Shown here in pieces: positions 63,941 through 64,000 of a stretch of 64,000 bases of DNA (position 1 is the stretch's first letter; each line of letters begins with the position of its first letter). The stretch comes from Prorocentrum cordatum (taxonomy: Eukaryota > Sar > Dinophyceae > Prorocentrales > Prorocentraceae). The stretch is from contig CAUYUJ010022411.1 of assembly GCA_963575745.1 (NCBI GenBank), positions 20,001 through 84,000 on the forward strand, in the 5' to 3' direction. The position numbers and the translations under genes were made by a program. Under the pieces are notes generated by a model. That model saw only the letters and a program-made list of their open reading frames with translations. It did not search any database and was not told the origin of the DNA.

Positions 63941-64000
63941 ACTGGGAGCCAGGTCAACCGTTTATTAGGTTGCCGCTGGGGCCCTCGTGGAGCTCTTAAC
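63941..64000 (-). mobile_element. Inverted module tail, cut by the window edge
   Basis: Minus-strand: GAGCTCCACGAGG, CCCAGCGGCAACC, a decayed right arm, then GGCTCCCAGT ending at 63941. Third inverted module in a row, so the array has changed orientation here. Confidence 0.75.

Overview
This 64 kb window is eukaryotic and appears to consist entirely of mobile DNA. I found no host gene, rRNA, tRNA, CRISPR array or prokaryotic feature. The long reading frames are intronless parts of non-LTR (LINE) retrotransposons: ORF1, an APE-type endonuclease, a reverse transcriptase and an RNase H. The ORF1 and endonuclease style recalls LINEs of dinoflagellate/perkinsid alveolates, but that placement is a weak guess from memory.

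About 50 kb is built from a few non-coding module classes (labels are mine). Class A is about 1.0-1.1 kb and holds 4-6 diverged monomers of about 175-180 bp. Classes B1, B2, B3, C and E are short AT-rich modules of about 330-450 bp. Class D is GC-rich. Complete modules share one plan. The head begins A(A/C)CTCGTAGAGCT. Near the 3' end lies its inverted copy, AGCTCTACGAG(T/G). After that comes a tail of about 40-50 nt that folds into a 10-bp hairpin (CCGGCGGTRA / TYACCGCCGG, loop core GGTTGACGG) and ends CCAGT. Heads follow a T, and no flanking duplication longer than AGT is seen. Many modules sit inside other modules: the host module stops at a T, a complete module follows, and the host resumes exactly after CAGT. 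Almost all are in + orientation; the exceptions are 3718-4835 and everything after 63263.

Layout: 1-10.4 kb nested A/B/C/D modules with one inverted A copy; 10.4-11.8 kb a 5'-truncated LINE (L-a) in a tail-hairpin loop; 11.9-22.2 kb modules; 22.2-22.8 kb a LINE 3' fragment (L-b); 22.8-31.5 kb modules; 31.5-37.7 kb an apparently complete LINE (L-c) in the loop of a class A hairpin with a 9-bp target duplication; 37.7-49.2 kb modules; 49.2-50.0 kb a LINE fragment (L-d); 50.0-63.26 kb three head-to-tail decayed copies of a second LINE family (L-e, L-f, L-g); 63.26-64 kb modules in inverted orientation.

The strongest observations are: (1) every LINE 3' end carries an RNase H whose motif order is circularly permuted (D..D..D..E instead of D..E..D..D); (2) the reverse transcriptase box reads (Y/W)ADN rather than YADD in intact copies of both families; (3) in both families ORF1 ends at a UGA followed in the same frame, without an ATG, by the endonuclease; (4) LINEs have entered the loop of the module hairpin; (5) the modules look like non-autonomous elements with asymmetric inverted ends and a 3' hairpin, resembling Helentron/Helitron2-type rolling-circle elements, though no transposase is present here to prove it.
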